A stretch of 64,000 nt of DNA from Salipaludibacillus agaradhaerens (GCF_002019735.1 NZ_KV917378.1:186001-250000), one strand, 5' to 3'. Positions 44,820 through 53,541 are shown, counted from the stretch's first letter. A program made the numbers and translations. The notes: a model not told the origin generated them from the sequence alone.

Positions 44820-45401
44820 ATGAGTAAAAAAAACAAACAAAAAGAAAAATCACAAAGTAAATTTATGGCCTTTTTTATGGTCGTTCTCATACCGGCTGTT
44901 TTCGCTATTATTTTAGCTGTTGTACTGCTTTATTATCTAGGGATTAATGTAGGGGATACAGTCAAGCAGGCAGCTAGCTTTCTTCCATTTATAGAGGGAG
45001 AAGAGGAACGAGAGTTATCAGACGAAGAGCTCGTTGCACAGCTAGAACATGAAAACCAATCATTTTCACAGCAAATTCAACAGCTAGAAAGTGAGCTTGA
45101 AGCACGTAATGAAGAAATCGCTGAGCTAGAAGAACAGTTATCAGAAGAAGAATCAGATAGTGCTTCCACTGAGGAAATAGAAGGAGCAGCAGATTTAGAA
45201 GAAGTGACAACAGATGTCAATGATATCGTTAAAACGCTGGAAAATATGACAGGCTCTAAAGCTGCGGACATTGTCAGCGAACTTCCTGAAGATGAAGCTG
45301 TGACGTATTTACGTCTCATGAATGTGAATAATCGCTCCGATATTTTGGGCAGGCTTGATCCAGAATTAGCAGCTCAAATTTTAGGTCAGCTTTCAAATTA
45401 A
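44820..45401 (+). CDS. ylxF: MotE/YlxF-type flagellar membrane protein
   Basis: A 193-residue protein with an N-terminal basic tail (MSKKNKQKEKSQSK), one membrane segment (about 16-42), an acidic extracytoplasmic coiled coil (about 60-115) and a C-terminal MgtE-N-like helical domain (TLENMTGSKAADIVSEL, LDPELAAQILGQL). This layout matches MotE/YlxF proteins, which in other bacteria assist the stator or flagellar assembly; the role in Bacillus is poorly known. ATG 44820 with CAGGTGA is preferred over ATG 44802, which has no ribosome binding site. It is set between fliJ and fliK as in B. subtilis. Confidence 0.82.
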   Translation: MSKKNKQKEKSQSKFMAFFMVVLIPAVFAIILAVVLLYYLGINVGDTVKQAASFLPFIEGEEERELSDEELVAQLEHENQSFSQQIQQLESELEARNEEIAELEEQLSEEESDSASTEEIEGAADLEEVTTDVNDIVKTLENMTGSKAADIVSELPEDEAVTYLRLMNVNNRSDILGRLDPELAAQILGQLSN

Positions 45402-45434
45402 TACTAAGTGAATGGCTTGAAAGGGGGTGAAAAA

Positions 45435-46736
45435 ATGAATGGAATGATGGCATTTATGCCGATGATGGTGCCTAAACAGCCCGCTCAAAGTCTAACCAAT
45501 ACGAAGACGTTAAATGACACAAATAATTCAGACTTTCTCACTGCATTATCTGCCCTTATGACAGGTGATGAACAGGATCTTGACGCTACCTTATTGAATC
45601 TGGAAAATCAGTTAGAATCAGACCCTGAGTTAGCTGCTTTACTAAACAATCAGTCGCTGGAAAGTTTAATTGCTTCGTTATCTGAAACGGTCGTTGATTT
45701 GCAAAAGCTTATTAATGATGTGAATTTAGAAGATAGCTTTCTTTCTAAAGACTTACTCGATAATGAGGATTTGTCAGCCTTGTTAAGCATGTTGCCACCA
45801 GAATGGGCCGATGAGTTAACAGAGTTGATTGAAAATAATACATCATTAGAAAGTATAGTAGCAGACTTGGAAGTATCGGGTGATCCAGTTCAATTGCTAG
45901 CACTTATCGCTGCTTTCTCTGTAATGGAAAAAGATAGCGTTAATGCATTAGGACAACAAAAAGGATTACCGCTTTTACAACAGATGGCTGAAACCTATTT
46001 TCCTAAACTGACTCAAGACTCTGAAGGCCAAGTAAACCGCAAGCTTTTAGCTCAACTAAAAGAATTTTTTAATAGTCAAAAAGATAGCAACGGTATGAGT
46101 CAAATGAAGTCAGAAGGTCAACAGGTGATGAATACGAATAGATTTGCTGAATTGGCTTATCTCAACCAACTTGCTTCTAGTCAATTAAACTCTAAGTCAG
46201 CTAACCAGACGTCTGGCTTGTCTATGATGTTAGACTCATCTAATGGCCAATTAGCGCGGTTTTATCAAATGTCCGTCGTGACTGGTCAAAGTGAAGGACA
46301 AGCTGAAAAACCGTCTCAGGAACACTTTATACGCCAGTTTCAGAACCTTTTATCCCGTAGTACCTTTCAACAATTAACGAATGGTGTTCAGCAGTTAAAT
46401 GTCAAGTTGCATCCAGCAAGTCTAGGAAGGCTTGATATAACACTTCAACAAGTGAATGGCGTATTGCAAGCAACACTCATGACTACTACAAAAGTGGCTA
46501 GAGATTTAATTGAAGGGCAACTAGGGCAGCTAAGACATGCTTTTCAAACACAAAACATTCAAGTTGATAAGATTGAGGTTCAACAACAGCAAAGTCATCA
46601 ACTATTGAAAGATCCACATCATGAGGATGGGAATCAACAACAAGCAAATCATGATGAAAATGAGACATCTAATGATGAAGATAATGTATTAGACTTCAGT
46701 GAGTTATTAGATGAAACCTTTAATGCTGAAGTTTAA
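45435..46736 (+). CDS. fliK: Flagellar hook-length control protein FliK
   Basis: Secreted ruler that ends hook growth and switches export to filament proteins by acting on FlhB. The 433-residue protein has a long low-complexity acidic N-terminal part (to about 290) and the C-terminal switch domain (about 300-390) with VKLHPASLGRLDITLQQVNG and GQLGQLRHAFQTQNIQVDKIEV motif pieces, then a His/Gln/Asp-rich tail. ATG 45435 lies behind AAGGGGGTG; an open start at 45408 lacks one. flgD follows after 12 bp. Confidence 0.92.
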   Translation: MNGMMAFMPMMVPKQPAQSLTNTKTLNDTNNSDFLTALSALMTGDEQDLDATLLNLENQLESDPELAALLNNQSLESLIASLSETVVDLQKLINDVNLEDSFLSKDLLDNEDLSALLSMLPPEWADELTELIENNTSLESIVADLEVSGDPVQLLALIAAFSVMEKDSVNALGQQKGLPLLQQMAETYFPKLTQDSEGQVNRKLLAQLKEFFNSQKDSNGMSQMKSEGQQVMNTNRFAELAYLNQLASSQLNSKSANQTSGLSMMLDSSNGQLARFYQMSVVTGQSEGQAEKPSQEHFIRQFQNLLSRSTFQQLTNGVQQLNVKLHPASLGRLDITLQQVNGVLQATLMTTTKVARDLIEGQLGQLRHAFQTQNIQVDKIEVQQQQSHQLLKDPHHEDGNQQQANHDENETSNDEDNVLDFSELLDETFNAEV

Positions 46737-46748
46737 GGAGGTGTTTGC

Positions 46749-47177
46749 ATGACAATGGTTCAAACAAACAGTATCAATTACAGTGATTACGTTGAAAGTC
46801 AAAAGAATAAAGGTCAAGGTAGTAGCGTATTAGACAAGGATGCTTTTTTAAAACTTCTCATGGTTCAACTCCAGAACCAAGATCCTCTTAACCCAATGGA
46901 GGACAGAGAATTTATTGCACAGATGGCTCAGTTTTCTTCTTTAGAACAAATGACGAATATGAACGTGAACTTGCAAAAATTCATGGAATCTCAAAGGAAT
47001 AACTTTGCTTCACATAGTGATTTAATTGGAAAACAAATTGAGTGGACGACTAGCACTGGTAATAAAAGAGAGGGTATCGTCACATCTGTTGTATTTAAAG
47101 ATGGTGACGTTCAAGTAGTTGTTGGTGATACGAACGTTAACACAAAGAACATTACGAAAATTACAAATGCTGAGTAA
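46749..47177 (+). CDS. flgD: Flagellar hook assembly protein FlgD (hook cap)
   Basis: Scaffold cap for hook polymerisation. The 142-residue protein has the export/cap motif DKDAFLKLLMVQLQNQDPLNPM (the core QLQNQDPLNP is at about 39-48), then EFIAQMAQFSSLEQM, and a short C-terminal beta part (IGKQIEWTTSTGNKREG). It is a short FlgD, without the full tandem Tudor/FN3 domains of enteric FlgD, as in B. subtilis. GGAGGTG precedes the ATG. Confidence 0.94.
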   Translation: MTMVQTNSINYSDYVESQKNKGQGSSVLDKDAFLKLLMVQLQNQDPLNPMEDREFIAQMAQFSSLEQMTNMNVNLQKFMESQRNNFASHSDLIGKQIEWTTSTGNKREGIVTSVVFKDGDVQVVVGDTNVNTKNITKITNAE

Positions 47178-47197
47178 CAGAAGGTGAGGTGATTCAC

Positions 47198-47584
47198 ATG
47201 ACTCCAAAAATCATGCCCCATCACCTGCAGCAACCTTTACCAAAGCCGACCACTGTTCATCGAACATCCGGACAAGCTGATCATCGCTTTAAGCAAATGC
47301 TCACGCATTCAATTGATGAGCAGTCAGAGCTAAAAATCAGTAAGCACGCTGAACAACGTTTACTCGATAGAGGCATTGATGTAGCAGGAGAAACGTGGAA
47401 TGAAATTCATTCCAAAATAAAAGAAGCGAAGCAAAAGGGTGTGACTGATTCACTCGTGCTAACGAATGAGGCAGCATTTGTGGTCAGTGCTCAAAACGAA
47501 ACAGTGATAACTGCAATGGACCGTGAAGAAGCAGCGACACAGCTATTTACTAACATTAACGGCGCCATTGTGATAAACAACTAA
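47198..47584 (+). CDS. Flagellar operon protein, TIGR02530-type, function unknown
   Basis: A 128-residue protein present between flgD and flgE in many Firmicute flagellar operons. It has a disordered N-terminus (to about 40) and a conserved part LKISKHAEQRLLDRGIDV (about 44-61), then IHSKIKEAKQKGVTDSLVL and DREEAATQLFTNINGAIVI. No catalytic motif is visible; a role in hook assembly is guessed only from place. GTG 47189 is in frame, but AAGGTGAGGTG (47181-47191) serves ATG 47198. Confidence 0.8.
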   Translation: MTPKIMPHHLQQPLPKPTTVHRTSGQADHRFKQMLTHSIDEQSELKISKHAEQRLLDRGIDVAGETWNEIHSKIKEAKQKGVTDSLVLTNEAAFVVSAQNETVITAMDREEAATQLFTNINGAIVINN

Positions 47585-47672
47585 AAAACGGCCGGACCGA
47601 GAGGGAGCCGTAGGCTGTGGAATGATTGAAGCAGCGATTAAAAGAGTTACAAATTGAGAGGAGATTATTAAC

Positions 47673-48479
47673 ATGATTAGATCTTTATATTCTGGTATTG
47701 GCGGGATGAAGAACTTCCAAACCAAACTAGATGTGATTGGAAACAACATTGCGAATGTTAACACTTTCGGCTTCAAAAAGGGTCGTGCAACATTTAACGA
47801 TTTAGTGAGTCAACAAATGGCAGGGGCTTCAGCACCTGTAGCAGGTGGACGGGGTGGAACAAACCCGATGCAGGTTGGCTTAGGTAGTGGTCTTTCTTCA
47901 ATCGATACGATTGATACGCAAGGGTCTATTCAAACGACAGGAAGAGATCTTGATTTAGCTATTGCTGGCGACGGTTATTTCGTATTAGATGACGGCCAAG
48001 GTAACATTGGCTATACGCGAGCTGGGAACTTTTATCGAGATTCTGACGGAACACTCGTAAACGCTAATGGCTTTATCTTAACAGGCATTGATAACGGGCC
48101 AATTGTTATTGACAATGCTGCTGGTTATGATAGCTTCACGATCTCGTCAAATGGTGAAGTGCTAGGTATCCCTTCAGGTGATGGTGACCCTGTTGTCCTT
48201 GGTCAAATCCAAATTGCTACCTTCGCTAATCCGGGCGGACTTTCCAAAGCTGGAGGTAATATTTTTGTCGAGACGCCTAACTCTGGTGCCCCAAACCTCG
48301 GAGCGCCTGGGATGGATGGACGCGGTGAATTAGTCAATTCAGCACTTGAAATGTCGAACGTGGACTTATCTGAGGAATTTGCTGAAATGATCGTTGCACA
48401 ACGTGCTTTCCAAGCCAATACTCGAATGATTACAACATCCGATGAAATCCTGCAAGAGCTTGTCAATTTGAAACGATAA
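47673..48479 (+). CDS. flgE: Flagellar hook protein FlgE
   Basis: Hook subunit joining rod and filament. The 268-residue protein begins MIRSLYSGIGGMKNFQTKLD with GNNIANVNTFGFKK (the rod/hook family motif), has the IAGDGYFVLDDGQG beta part, and ends with the matching helix NVDLSEEFAEMIVAQRAFQAN and LQELVNLKR. It is a short FlgE/FlgG-like protein, as in B. subtilis (264). GAGAGGAG precedes the ATG. A strong hairpin follows before swrD. Confidence 0.94.
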   Translation: MIRSLYSGIGGMKNFQTKLDVIGNNIANVNTFGFKKGRATFNDLVSQQMAGASAPVAGGRGGTNPMQVGLGSGLSSIDTIDTQGSIQTTGRDLDLAIAGDGYFVLDDGQGNIGYTRAGNFYRDSDGTLVNANGFILTGIDNGPIVIDNAAGYDSFTISSNGEVLGIPSGDGDPVVLGQIQIATFANPGGLSKAGGNIFVETPNSGAPNLGAPGMDGRGELVNSALEMSNVDLSEEFAEMIVAQRAFQANTRMITTSDEILQELVNLKR

Positions 48480-48487
48480 GACTAGCT

Positions 48488-48514
48488 TGGCTTAGCGTGA
48501 GAGACGCTAAGCCA
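48488..48514 (+). other. Perfect hairpin between flgE and swrD
   Basis: TGGCTTAGCGT (48488-48498) and ACGCTAAGCCA (48504-48514) form a perfect 11-bp stem with loop GAGAG, 8 bp after flgE. There is no T-run. It is probably a 3' stabiliser or processing site for the abundant flgE message within the operon rather than a full terminator. Confidence 0.6.
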
Positions 48515-48576
48515 GCCTAATTTAAATAAAGAGGAGGAAGTGAGCCTCGCTTATAAAAGTGCAGCTCTAAAAAAAT

Positions 48577-48801
48577 ATGGTGATTTTAACTAGGCTGAAT
48601 GGCCAAACTTTTACATTGAATGCAGTTTATATTGAGCAAATTCAAGCATTTCCTGATACAACAATTACACTATCTAACGGTAAAAAAATTGTTGTTATGG
48701 AAACCGAACAAGAACTGACCGATCGGATTGAACATTTTTACAAGCGAATTGGTTTAGCTCCTCTCGTCTCAAAACAGTTTGATCAGGAAGGGGAAGATTA
48801 A
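48577..48801 (+). CDS. swrD: SwrD (FlbD-family) flagellar power protein
   Basis: A 74-residue protein of the FlbD family (formerly YlzI); in B. subtilis SwrD raises flagellar power by supporting stator function. It has [20 protein letters not shown] (key part [11 protein letters not shown]) and [18 protein letters not shown], a small beta fold. Oddity: the ATG has no ribosome binding site; GAGGAGG lies 40 bases upstream (48531-48537) and an in-frame stop at 48568 excludes an earlier start. Translation may depend on coupling or folding. fliL starts 4 bp after its stop. Confidence 0.85.
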   Translation: MVILTRLNGQTFTLNAVYIEQIQAFPDTTITLSNGKKIVVMETEQELTDRIEHFYKRIGLAPLVSKQFDQEGED

Positions 48802-48805
48802 CGTT

Positions 48806-49240
48806 ATGTTTGCTAACCGACTCGTTAATATTATGCTCATTGTTCTGGCAGCTCTCACATTAATCGGGGTCCTAACACTCGTATTGTACACACAATTCTT
48901 TCAAGAGTCGGATGCAGAAGAAGGAGAACCGACGATTGATCAAGTGTTGGAAAGGTCCGTTGAAACAGAGGAAATTACAACAAACTTATCGTCCAATAAT
49001 ATTATCCGGTCACAATATGTGATTCAGCTCGAGAACAATGATGCGAAAAAAGAATTCGAAAAACGTAGTTTCCAAGTAGAAAATATCATTATTCAAGAAC
49101 TGTCCGACATGACTGCAACTGATTTTCAAGGATCAGCAGGCATACAAGGTCTAGAAGATAGAATTAAGAATCGCATCAATGAAATTATGCAAGATGGAGA
49201 AGTGGTTCAAGTGTATATGAATCAACGCGTGATTCAATAA
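48806..49240 (+). CDS. fliL: Flagellar basal body-associated protein FliL
   Basis: Single-span membrane protein that surrounds and supports the stator. The 144-residue protein has a membrane segment (about 5-30, NIMLIVLAALTLIGVLTLVL) and an outer domain with LSSNNIIRSQYVIQLENNDA, FEKRSFQVENIIIQELSD and GLEDRIKNRINEIM of the FliL family. ATG 48806 follows a GGAAGGGGAAG sequence in the end of swrD; TTG 48779 is also in frame but would not give the FliL start. fliM follows after 35 bp. Confidence 0.92.
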   Translation: MFANRLVNIMLIVLAALTLIGVLTLVLYTQFFQESDAEEGEPTIDQVLERSVETEEITTNLSSNNIIRSQYVIQLENNDAKKEFEKRSFQVENIIIQELSDMTATDFQGSAGIQGLEDRIKNRINEIMQDGEVVQVYMNQRVIQ

Positions 49241-49275
49241 ATGATAGAGTTGCAGGTGAAGTGAGGTGAGGCAAG

Positions 49276-50271
49276 ATGGCTGATGTTCTTTCACAAGGGG
49301 AAATAGATGCGCTGTTATCGGCTCTTTCCACAGGTGAAATGGATGCTGATGAACTGAAGAAGGAAGACACGGAGAGAAAAGTAAAATCGTATGACTTTAA
49401 ACGTGCTCTTCGCTTTTCAAAAGATCAGATCCGAAGTTTAACACGAATTCATGAAAATTTTGCAAGGTTGTTGACGACGCAATTATCTGCGCAGTTAAGA
49501 ACTTTCGTTCAAATAAGCGTCGCTTCTGTCGATCAGCTTCCATACGAGGAATTTATTCGATCTGTGCCAAAGATGACTATTTTAAATGTCTTTGAGCCCT
49601 TTCCTTTAGATGGAAGGTTTGTCATGGAAGTTAACCCTAATATTGCATATGCTATGCTTGACCGTATTTTAGGTGGGCAGGGAGAAGCTTATAACAAAGT
49701 AGAGAATTTAACGGAAATCGAAACGAAAATTATGACGCAGCTATTTCAACGAACACTTGAAACGTTCCGTGAAGCTTGGTTATCGATTGAAGAACTTGAT
49801 CCTGTCATGGATGATATGGAAGTTAATCCGCAGTTCTTACAACTCGTGTCACCAAATGAAACTGTTGTCGTCATTTCACTCTCAACAACGATTGGTGAAT
49901 CGTCAGGCATGATCAATATTTGTTTACCGCATGTGGTCATTGAATCAATACTACCAAGGTTATCTGTTCATTTGTGGATGCAAACTAAGAAGAAAGATAG
50001 AGAGCCTGGTGAATTGCAATCATTAAAGAAAAATGTGAAACAGGCGCCTCTTAATTTGTCAGTTGAACTTGGTAAGTCGGTCATTACTGTAGATGAGTTT
50101 TTGCATTTAGGTACTGGTGACATTATCGAATTGAATCAACTGATTGAAGAGTCACTTTTACTTCGAGTAGGGGAAGAGCCTAAGTATTTAGTACAGCCGG
50201 GCAAAATGAAAAATCATGTAGCTGTACAAATCACAGATATTATAGAAGAGGAGGACACTCTTGATGAATGA
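49276..50271 (+). CDS. fliM: Flagellar motor switch protein FliM
   Basis: C-ring protein that binds CheY-P and sets rotation sense. The 331-residue protein has the N-terminal CheY-P-binding peptide LSQGEIDALLSAL (residues 5-17), a CheC-like middle domain (about 40-230, with GGQGEAYNKVENLTEIE) and a C-terminal SpoA domain (about 250-325: LSVELGKSVITVDEFLHLGTG). GAGGTGAGG precedes the ATG. fliY overlaps its last 8 bases. Confidence 0.96.
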   Translation: MADVLSQGEIDALLSALSTGEMDADELKKEDTERKVKSYDFKRALRFSKDQIRSLTRIHENFARLLTTQLSAQLRTFVQISVASVDQLPYEEFIRSVPKMTILNVFEPFPLDGRFVMEVNPNIAYAMLDRILGGQGEAYNKVENLTEIETKIMTQLFQRTLETFREAWLSIEELDPVMDDMEVNPQFLQLVSPNETVVVISLSTTIGESSGMINICLPHVVIESILPRLSVHLWMQTKKKDREPGELQSLKKNVKQAPLNLSVELGKSVITVDEFLHLGTGDIIELNQLIEESLLLRVGEEPKYLVQPGKMKNHVAVQITDIIEEEDTLDE

Positions 50272-51487
50272 TGATATGTTATCCCAAGAGGAAATCAATG
50301 CTCTGCTAAACGGCATTGATAATGAAGATGAAGGGAAGACTCCTGAGGAATCAAATAATGAAACACCAGATAATGCAGACAGCTCGTCGATTGAGAACTA
50401 CTTATCTGGTATTGAACAAGATGCTCTTGGTGAAATTGGAAATATTTCGTTTGGAAGTTCAGCAACTGCTCTTTCAACTCTTTTAAATCAAAAAGTCGAT
50501 ATTACCACACCAGAAGTATCCGTTATTAAAAGAGCTGACTTAGATAAAGCTTTTCCAAAACCGCATGTGGCTATATCAGTTGAATATACTGACGGGTTCG
50601 AAGGCATCAATTTACTCGTTATTAAAACAACTGACGCAGCTATTATTGCCGACCTTATGATGGGCAATGATGGTACAACTGCTTCCGAGGACTTAGGCGA
50701 GATGGAAATAAGTGCGGTACAGGAAGCGATGAATCAGATGATGGGATCTGCCTCAACGTCTATGTCAACGATCTTTAACAAAAAGGTGGATATTTCACCT
50801 CCAGCAATCGATTTACTAGATCTTCCTGAAAATCCAAATGAAGTTAAGCTTCCTGAAGATGATATGCTAGTTGAGATTGCGTTTAACCTTAAAGTAGGTG
50901 ACTTGATCGATTCGAAAATCATGCAGCTGATCAGTGTATCGTTTGCAAAAGGAATGGTGGAACAGTTAATGAACCCTGATGACTCTGGAAGTGCTCCTGA
51001 AGAGACGCCAGAACAAGCAGCTCCTGCTCAAGAAACGGTTGTCCAACAAGAAGCGCCAATTTCACAAGAAGCACCGATGCAACATCAAGCACCGATGCCA
51101 ACTCATACACCTAGAACTGGTCCTCAGCATGTATCGTCCGGACCTACACAACCTGAACGAGCGGCGAATGTCCAGCCGGCTGCTTTTTCAAATTTTGAAG
51201 CACCATCGCTTAATGAGCAAGAAGCACGTAATTTGGATATGCTAATGGATATCCCGTTAGAAGTAACAGTTGAATTAGGAAGAACAAAAAGATCTATTAA
51301 AGAAATTTTAGAGCTCTCACAAGGATCAATTGTAGAACTTGATAAATTAGCAGGGGAACCTGTAGATATTCTCGTTAATCAACAATTGATTGCAAAAGGC
51401 GAAGTAGTTGTTATTGATGAAAACTTCGGTGTGCGTGTCACAGATATTATTAGTCAGAAAGACCGTTTAAATAATTTAAGAAATTAA
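50264..51487 (+). CDS. fliY: Flagellar motor switch phosphatase FliY
   Basis: Switch-ring protein of Gram-positive bacteria that also dephosphorylates CheY-P. The 407-residue protein has an N-terminal CheY-P peptide (LSQEEINALLNGI, about 5-17), a CheC-type phosphatase domain with two active-site copies (EQDALGEIGNISFG and ISAVQEAMNQMMGS, each with the E-x3-N pattern), a Gln/Pro/Ala-rich linker (about 235-310) and a C-terminal SpoA domain like FliN (about 330-405). TTG 50261 is also in frame; ATG 50264 behind GAGGAGGAC is preferred. Overlaps fliM by 8 bp. Confidence 0.95.
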   Translation: MNDDMLSQEEINALLNGIDNEDEGKTPEESNNETPDNADSSSIENYLSGIEQDALGEIGNISFGSSATALSTLLNQKVDITTPEVSVIKRADLDKAFPKPHVAISVEYTDGFEGINLLVIKTTDAAIIADLMMGNDGTTASEDLGEMEISAVQEAMNQMMGSASTSMSTIFNKKVDISPPAIDLLDLPENPNEVKLPEDDMLVEIAFNLKVGDLIDSKIMQLISVSFAKGMVEQLMNPDDSGSAPEETPEQAAPAQETVVQQEAPISQEAPMQHQAPMPTHTPRTGPQHVSSGPTQPERAANVQPAAFSNFEAPSLNEQEARNLDMLMDIPLEVTVELGRTKRSIKEILELSQGSIVELDKLAGEPVDILVNQQLIAKGEVVVIDENFGVRVTDIISQKDRLNNLRN

Positions 51488-51506
51488 TTTTTAAGGAGGC
51501 CTAACG

Positions 51507-51869
51507 ATGGCGACACGAGTATTAATTGTGGATGATGCAGCATTTATGCGCATGATGATTAAAGATATTTTACAAAAAAATGATTTTGAAGTAATTGGTG
51601 AGGCAGGAGATGGCCAACAAGCCTTAGATCTTTATAAAGAACATTCACCTGACCTCGTGACAATGGACATTACAATGCCAGAGATGGATGGTATTACGTC
51701 TTTAAAAGAAATTCGCAAGCATGATCCAAATGCAAAAGTCATTATGTGTTCGGCAATGGGACAACAAGCAATGGTTATAGATGCTATTCAAGCTGGTGCG
51801 AAAGACTTTATCGTTAAACCGTTTCAGGCAGAGAGGGTATTAGAAGCAATTAATAAAACTCTCGGCTAA
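51507..51869 (+). CDS. cheY: Chemotaxis response regulator CheY
   Basis: Single receiver domain that carries the signal from CheA to the switch. The 120-residue protein has acidic Asp9-Asp10, phospho-acceptor Asp54 in TMDITMPEMDG, switch residue Ser in MCSAMG and Lys in VKPFQ. AAGGAGG precedes the ATG. It lies between fliY and fliO, the Bacillus position, near its targets FliM and FliY. Confidence 0.96.
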   Translation: MATRVLIVDDAAFMRMMIKDILQKNDFEVIGEAGDGQQALDLYKEHSPDLVTMDITMPEMDGITSLKEIRKHDPNAKVIMCSAMGQQAMVIDAIQAGAKDFIVKPFQAERVLEAINKTLG

Positions 51870-51891
51870 AAGCAACCAGGGAGTGACGAGA

Positions 51892-52581
51892 TTGAGAAAG
51901 TTATTAGTTATGTTGATTGTTATACTTTTCTTCCCCTCAGTTACGTACGGGGAAGAAGCAAATGATTTCGGGGAAGGCGGCCGAAACGTCAATGAATTGT
52001 TAAACAACACTGTAGAAGAAAACAATGATCTAGATGACGAAGGTGAGACTGAGGAATTACCTTTGACAGAGGATACGAACGAAGAAGAGGATGAAAGCGA
52101 CGTCTTAGGAGCAGCTAGTCCCAATTTGTTCACGATTTTACTTCAAATGGTATTAGCTTTAGGTGCTGTTCTCTTTTGCATTTATGCATTATTAAAATTC
52201 ATTAATAAGCGGGCCAAAAGTTATAACAATCATGCTACGTTACAAACGATTGGTGGCACTGGTGTTGGATCTAATAAATCCGTACAACTAGTTAAAGCAG
52301 GGGATCGGCTTTTGATTGTGGGGGTAGGGGATACTGTCACATTACTAAAAGAAATTGATGATCCTGCGGAAGTAGACAACTTACTTCAAAAGCATCAAAC
52401 GTCTCAAGACTTATTTGATCAACCTGTTTCAAAAATACAGGGGTGGTTAAAAAACAAAAAAGAAGCCCGTTCCCAAAATACGAGTGAAGCAGCTTTTCAT
52501 AATTTACTTGATAAAGAGATGAGCGATGTCAAGAAATCACAAACAAAGTTTTATTCTGCTATAGAGGAGAAAGACCGATGA
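51892..52581 (+). CDS. fliO: Flagellar biosynthetic protein FliO (FliZ of Bacillus)
   Basis: Membrane helper for assembly of the FliPQR export gate. The 229-residue protein starts with a signal-like stretch (RKLLVMLIVILFFPSVTYG), then an acidic external part (about 25-80), one membrane segment (about 84-107: LFTILLQMVLALGAVLFCIYAL) and a cytoplasmic FliO domain (SVQLVKAGDRLLIVGVGDTVTLL). GTG 51883 lies inside the ribosome binding site GGGAGTG; TTG 51892 is preferred. Its stop overlaps fliP (ATGA). Acidic outer part is longer than in most homologues. Confidence 0.88.
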   Translation: MRKLLVMLIVILFFPSVTYGEEANDFGEGGRNVNELLNNTVEENNDLDDEGETEELPLTEDTNEEEDESDVLGAASPNLFTILLQMVLALGAVLFCIYALLKFINKRAKSYNNHATLQTIGGTGVGSNKSVQLVKAGDRLLIVGVGDTVTLLKEIDDPAEVDNLLQKHQTSQDLFDQPVSKIQGWLKNKKEARSQNTSEAAFHNLLDKEMSDVKKSQTKFYSAIEEKDR

Positions 52582-53255
52582 TAGCATTACTGCAAATACC
52601 AGCATTAGATATATTTAGTGATGATCCAGGCAATTTATCAGCGACGATTCAGTTATTATTACTATTAACTGTGCTGTCTCTAGCCCCGGCAATCCTTATC
52701 TTAATGACGAGCTTTACGCGGATTGTAATTGTGCTGTCATTCGTCAGATCTGGCTTGGCGACACAGCAAATGCCGCCTAACCAAGTCATCGTTGGCTTAG
52801 CCCTATTCCTTACGTTTTTTATCATGGCGCCGATATTTTCAGAAGTGAACGAAAATGCCCTTCAGCCGATGTTTAATGGAGAATTAACACAAGAAGAAGC
52901 GTTTGAAGAAGCCGCTATACCAATGAAACAGTTTATGGCTGAACATACTAGAGAAAAAGATTTAGCACTTTTTATGGGGTATGCTGGAGAGGAAAGGCCA
53001 GAAACATTAGACGATATCCCACTGACTTCCTTAGTTCCAGCCTTCGCAATTAGTGAGCTGAAAACAGCTTTTCAAATAGGTTTTATGATTTTCGTTCCAT
53101 TTTTAGTCATTGATATGGTCGTAGCTAGTGTGCTTATGTCCATGGGAATGATGATGTTGCCACCGGTTATGATTGCTCTACCATTTAAAGTCTTGTTATT
53201 CGTTATGGTAGATGGTTGGCACCTTATTGTTCGTTCACTATTATTCAGCTTTTAG
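52578..53255 (+). CDS. fliP: Flagellar export gate protein FliP
   Basis: Core of the FliPQR export gate in the MS ring. The 225-residue protein has four membrane helices and the family's marks LSLAPAILILMTSFTRIVIVLSFVR (core ILMTSFTRIVIVLS), QMPPNQVIVGLALFLTFF, LVPAFAISELKTAFQIGF and GMMMLPPVMIALPFK. The first hydrophobic part may be a cleaved signal in other bacteria; here it is short. Start ATG lies in the fliO stop. fliQ follows after 12 bp. Confidence 0.97.
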   Translation: MIALLQIPALDIFSDDPGNLSATIQLLLLLTVLSLAPAILILMTSFTRIVIVLSFVRSGLATQQMPPNQVIVGLALFLTFFIMAPIFSEVNENALQPMFNGELTQEEAFEEAAIPMKQFMAEHTREKDLALFMGYAGEERPETLDDIPLTSLVPAFAISELKTAFQIGFMIFVPFLVIDMVVASVLMSMGMMMLPPVMIALPFKVLLFVMVDGWHLIVRSLLFSF

Positions 53256-53267
53256 AGGAGGCGCACT

Positions 53268-53537
53268 ATGAGTCCGGAAATGGTTATATCATGGGCGGAA
53301 CAAGGCGTATTTACGATTTTACTCATATCTGGGCCTTTGTTAATCACGGCTTTAGGTATCGGATTGGCAGTCAGTATTTTTCAGGCAACGACACAGATTC
53401 AGGAGCAAACATTAGCTTTTATTCCTAAAATTGCAGGCGTCCTTATTGCATTAGTCATTTTTGGTCCTTGGATGCTTTCTCAAGCATTATCACTGGCTGA
53501 AGAAATTTTTAGTAACTTACATCAATTTATAGGATGA
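53268..53537 (+). CDS. fliQ: Flagellar export gate protein FliQ
   Basis: Small gate subunit of 89 residues with two membrane helices (about 17-38 and 53-73) and the conserved FQATTQIQEQTLAFIPKI loop (about 38-55). GAGGAGGCGC precedes the ATG. Part of the fliP-fliQ-fliR-flhB-flhA export block, genes only 4-12 bp apart. Confidence 0.96.
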   Translation: MSPEMVISWAEQGVFTILLISGPLLITALGIGLAVSIFQATTQIQEQTLAFIPKIAGVLIALVIFGPWMLSQALSLAEEIFSNLHQFIG

Positions 53538-53541
53538 TAGT

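Noticed and set aside
50979-51245. Plus-strand frame of 88 codons within fliY
   Set aside because: It covers the Gln/Pro-rich linker of FliY in another frame; no SD and no protein pattern.
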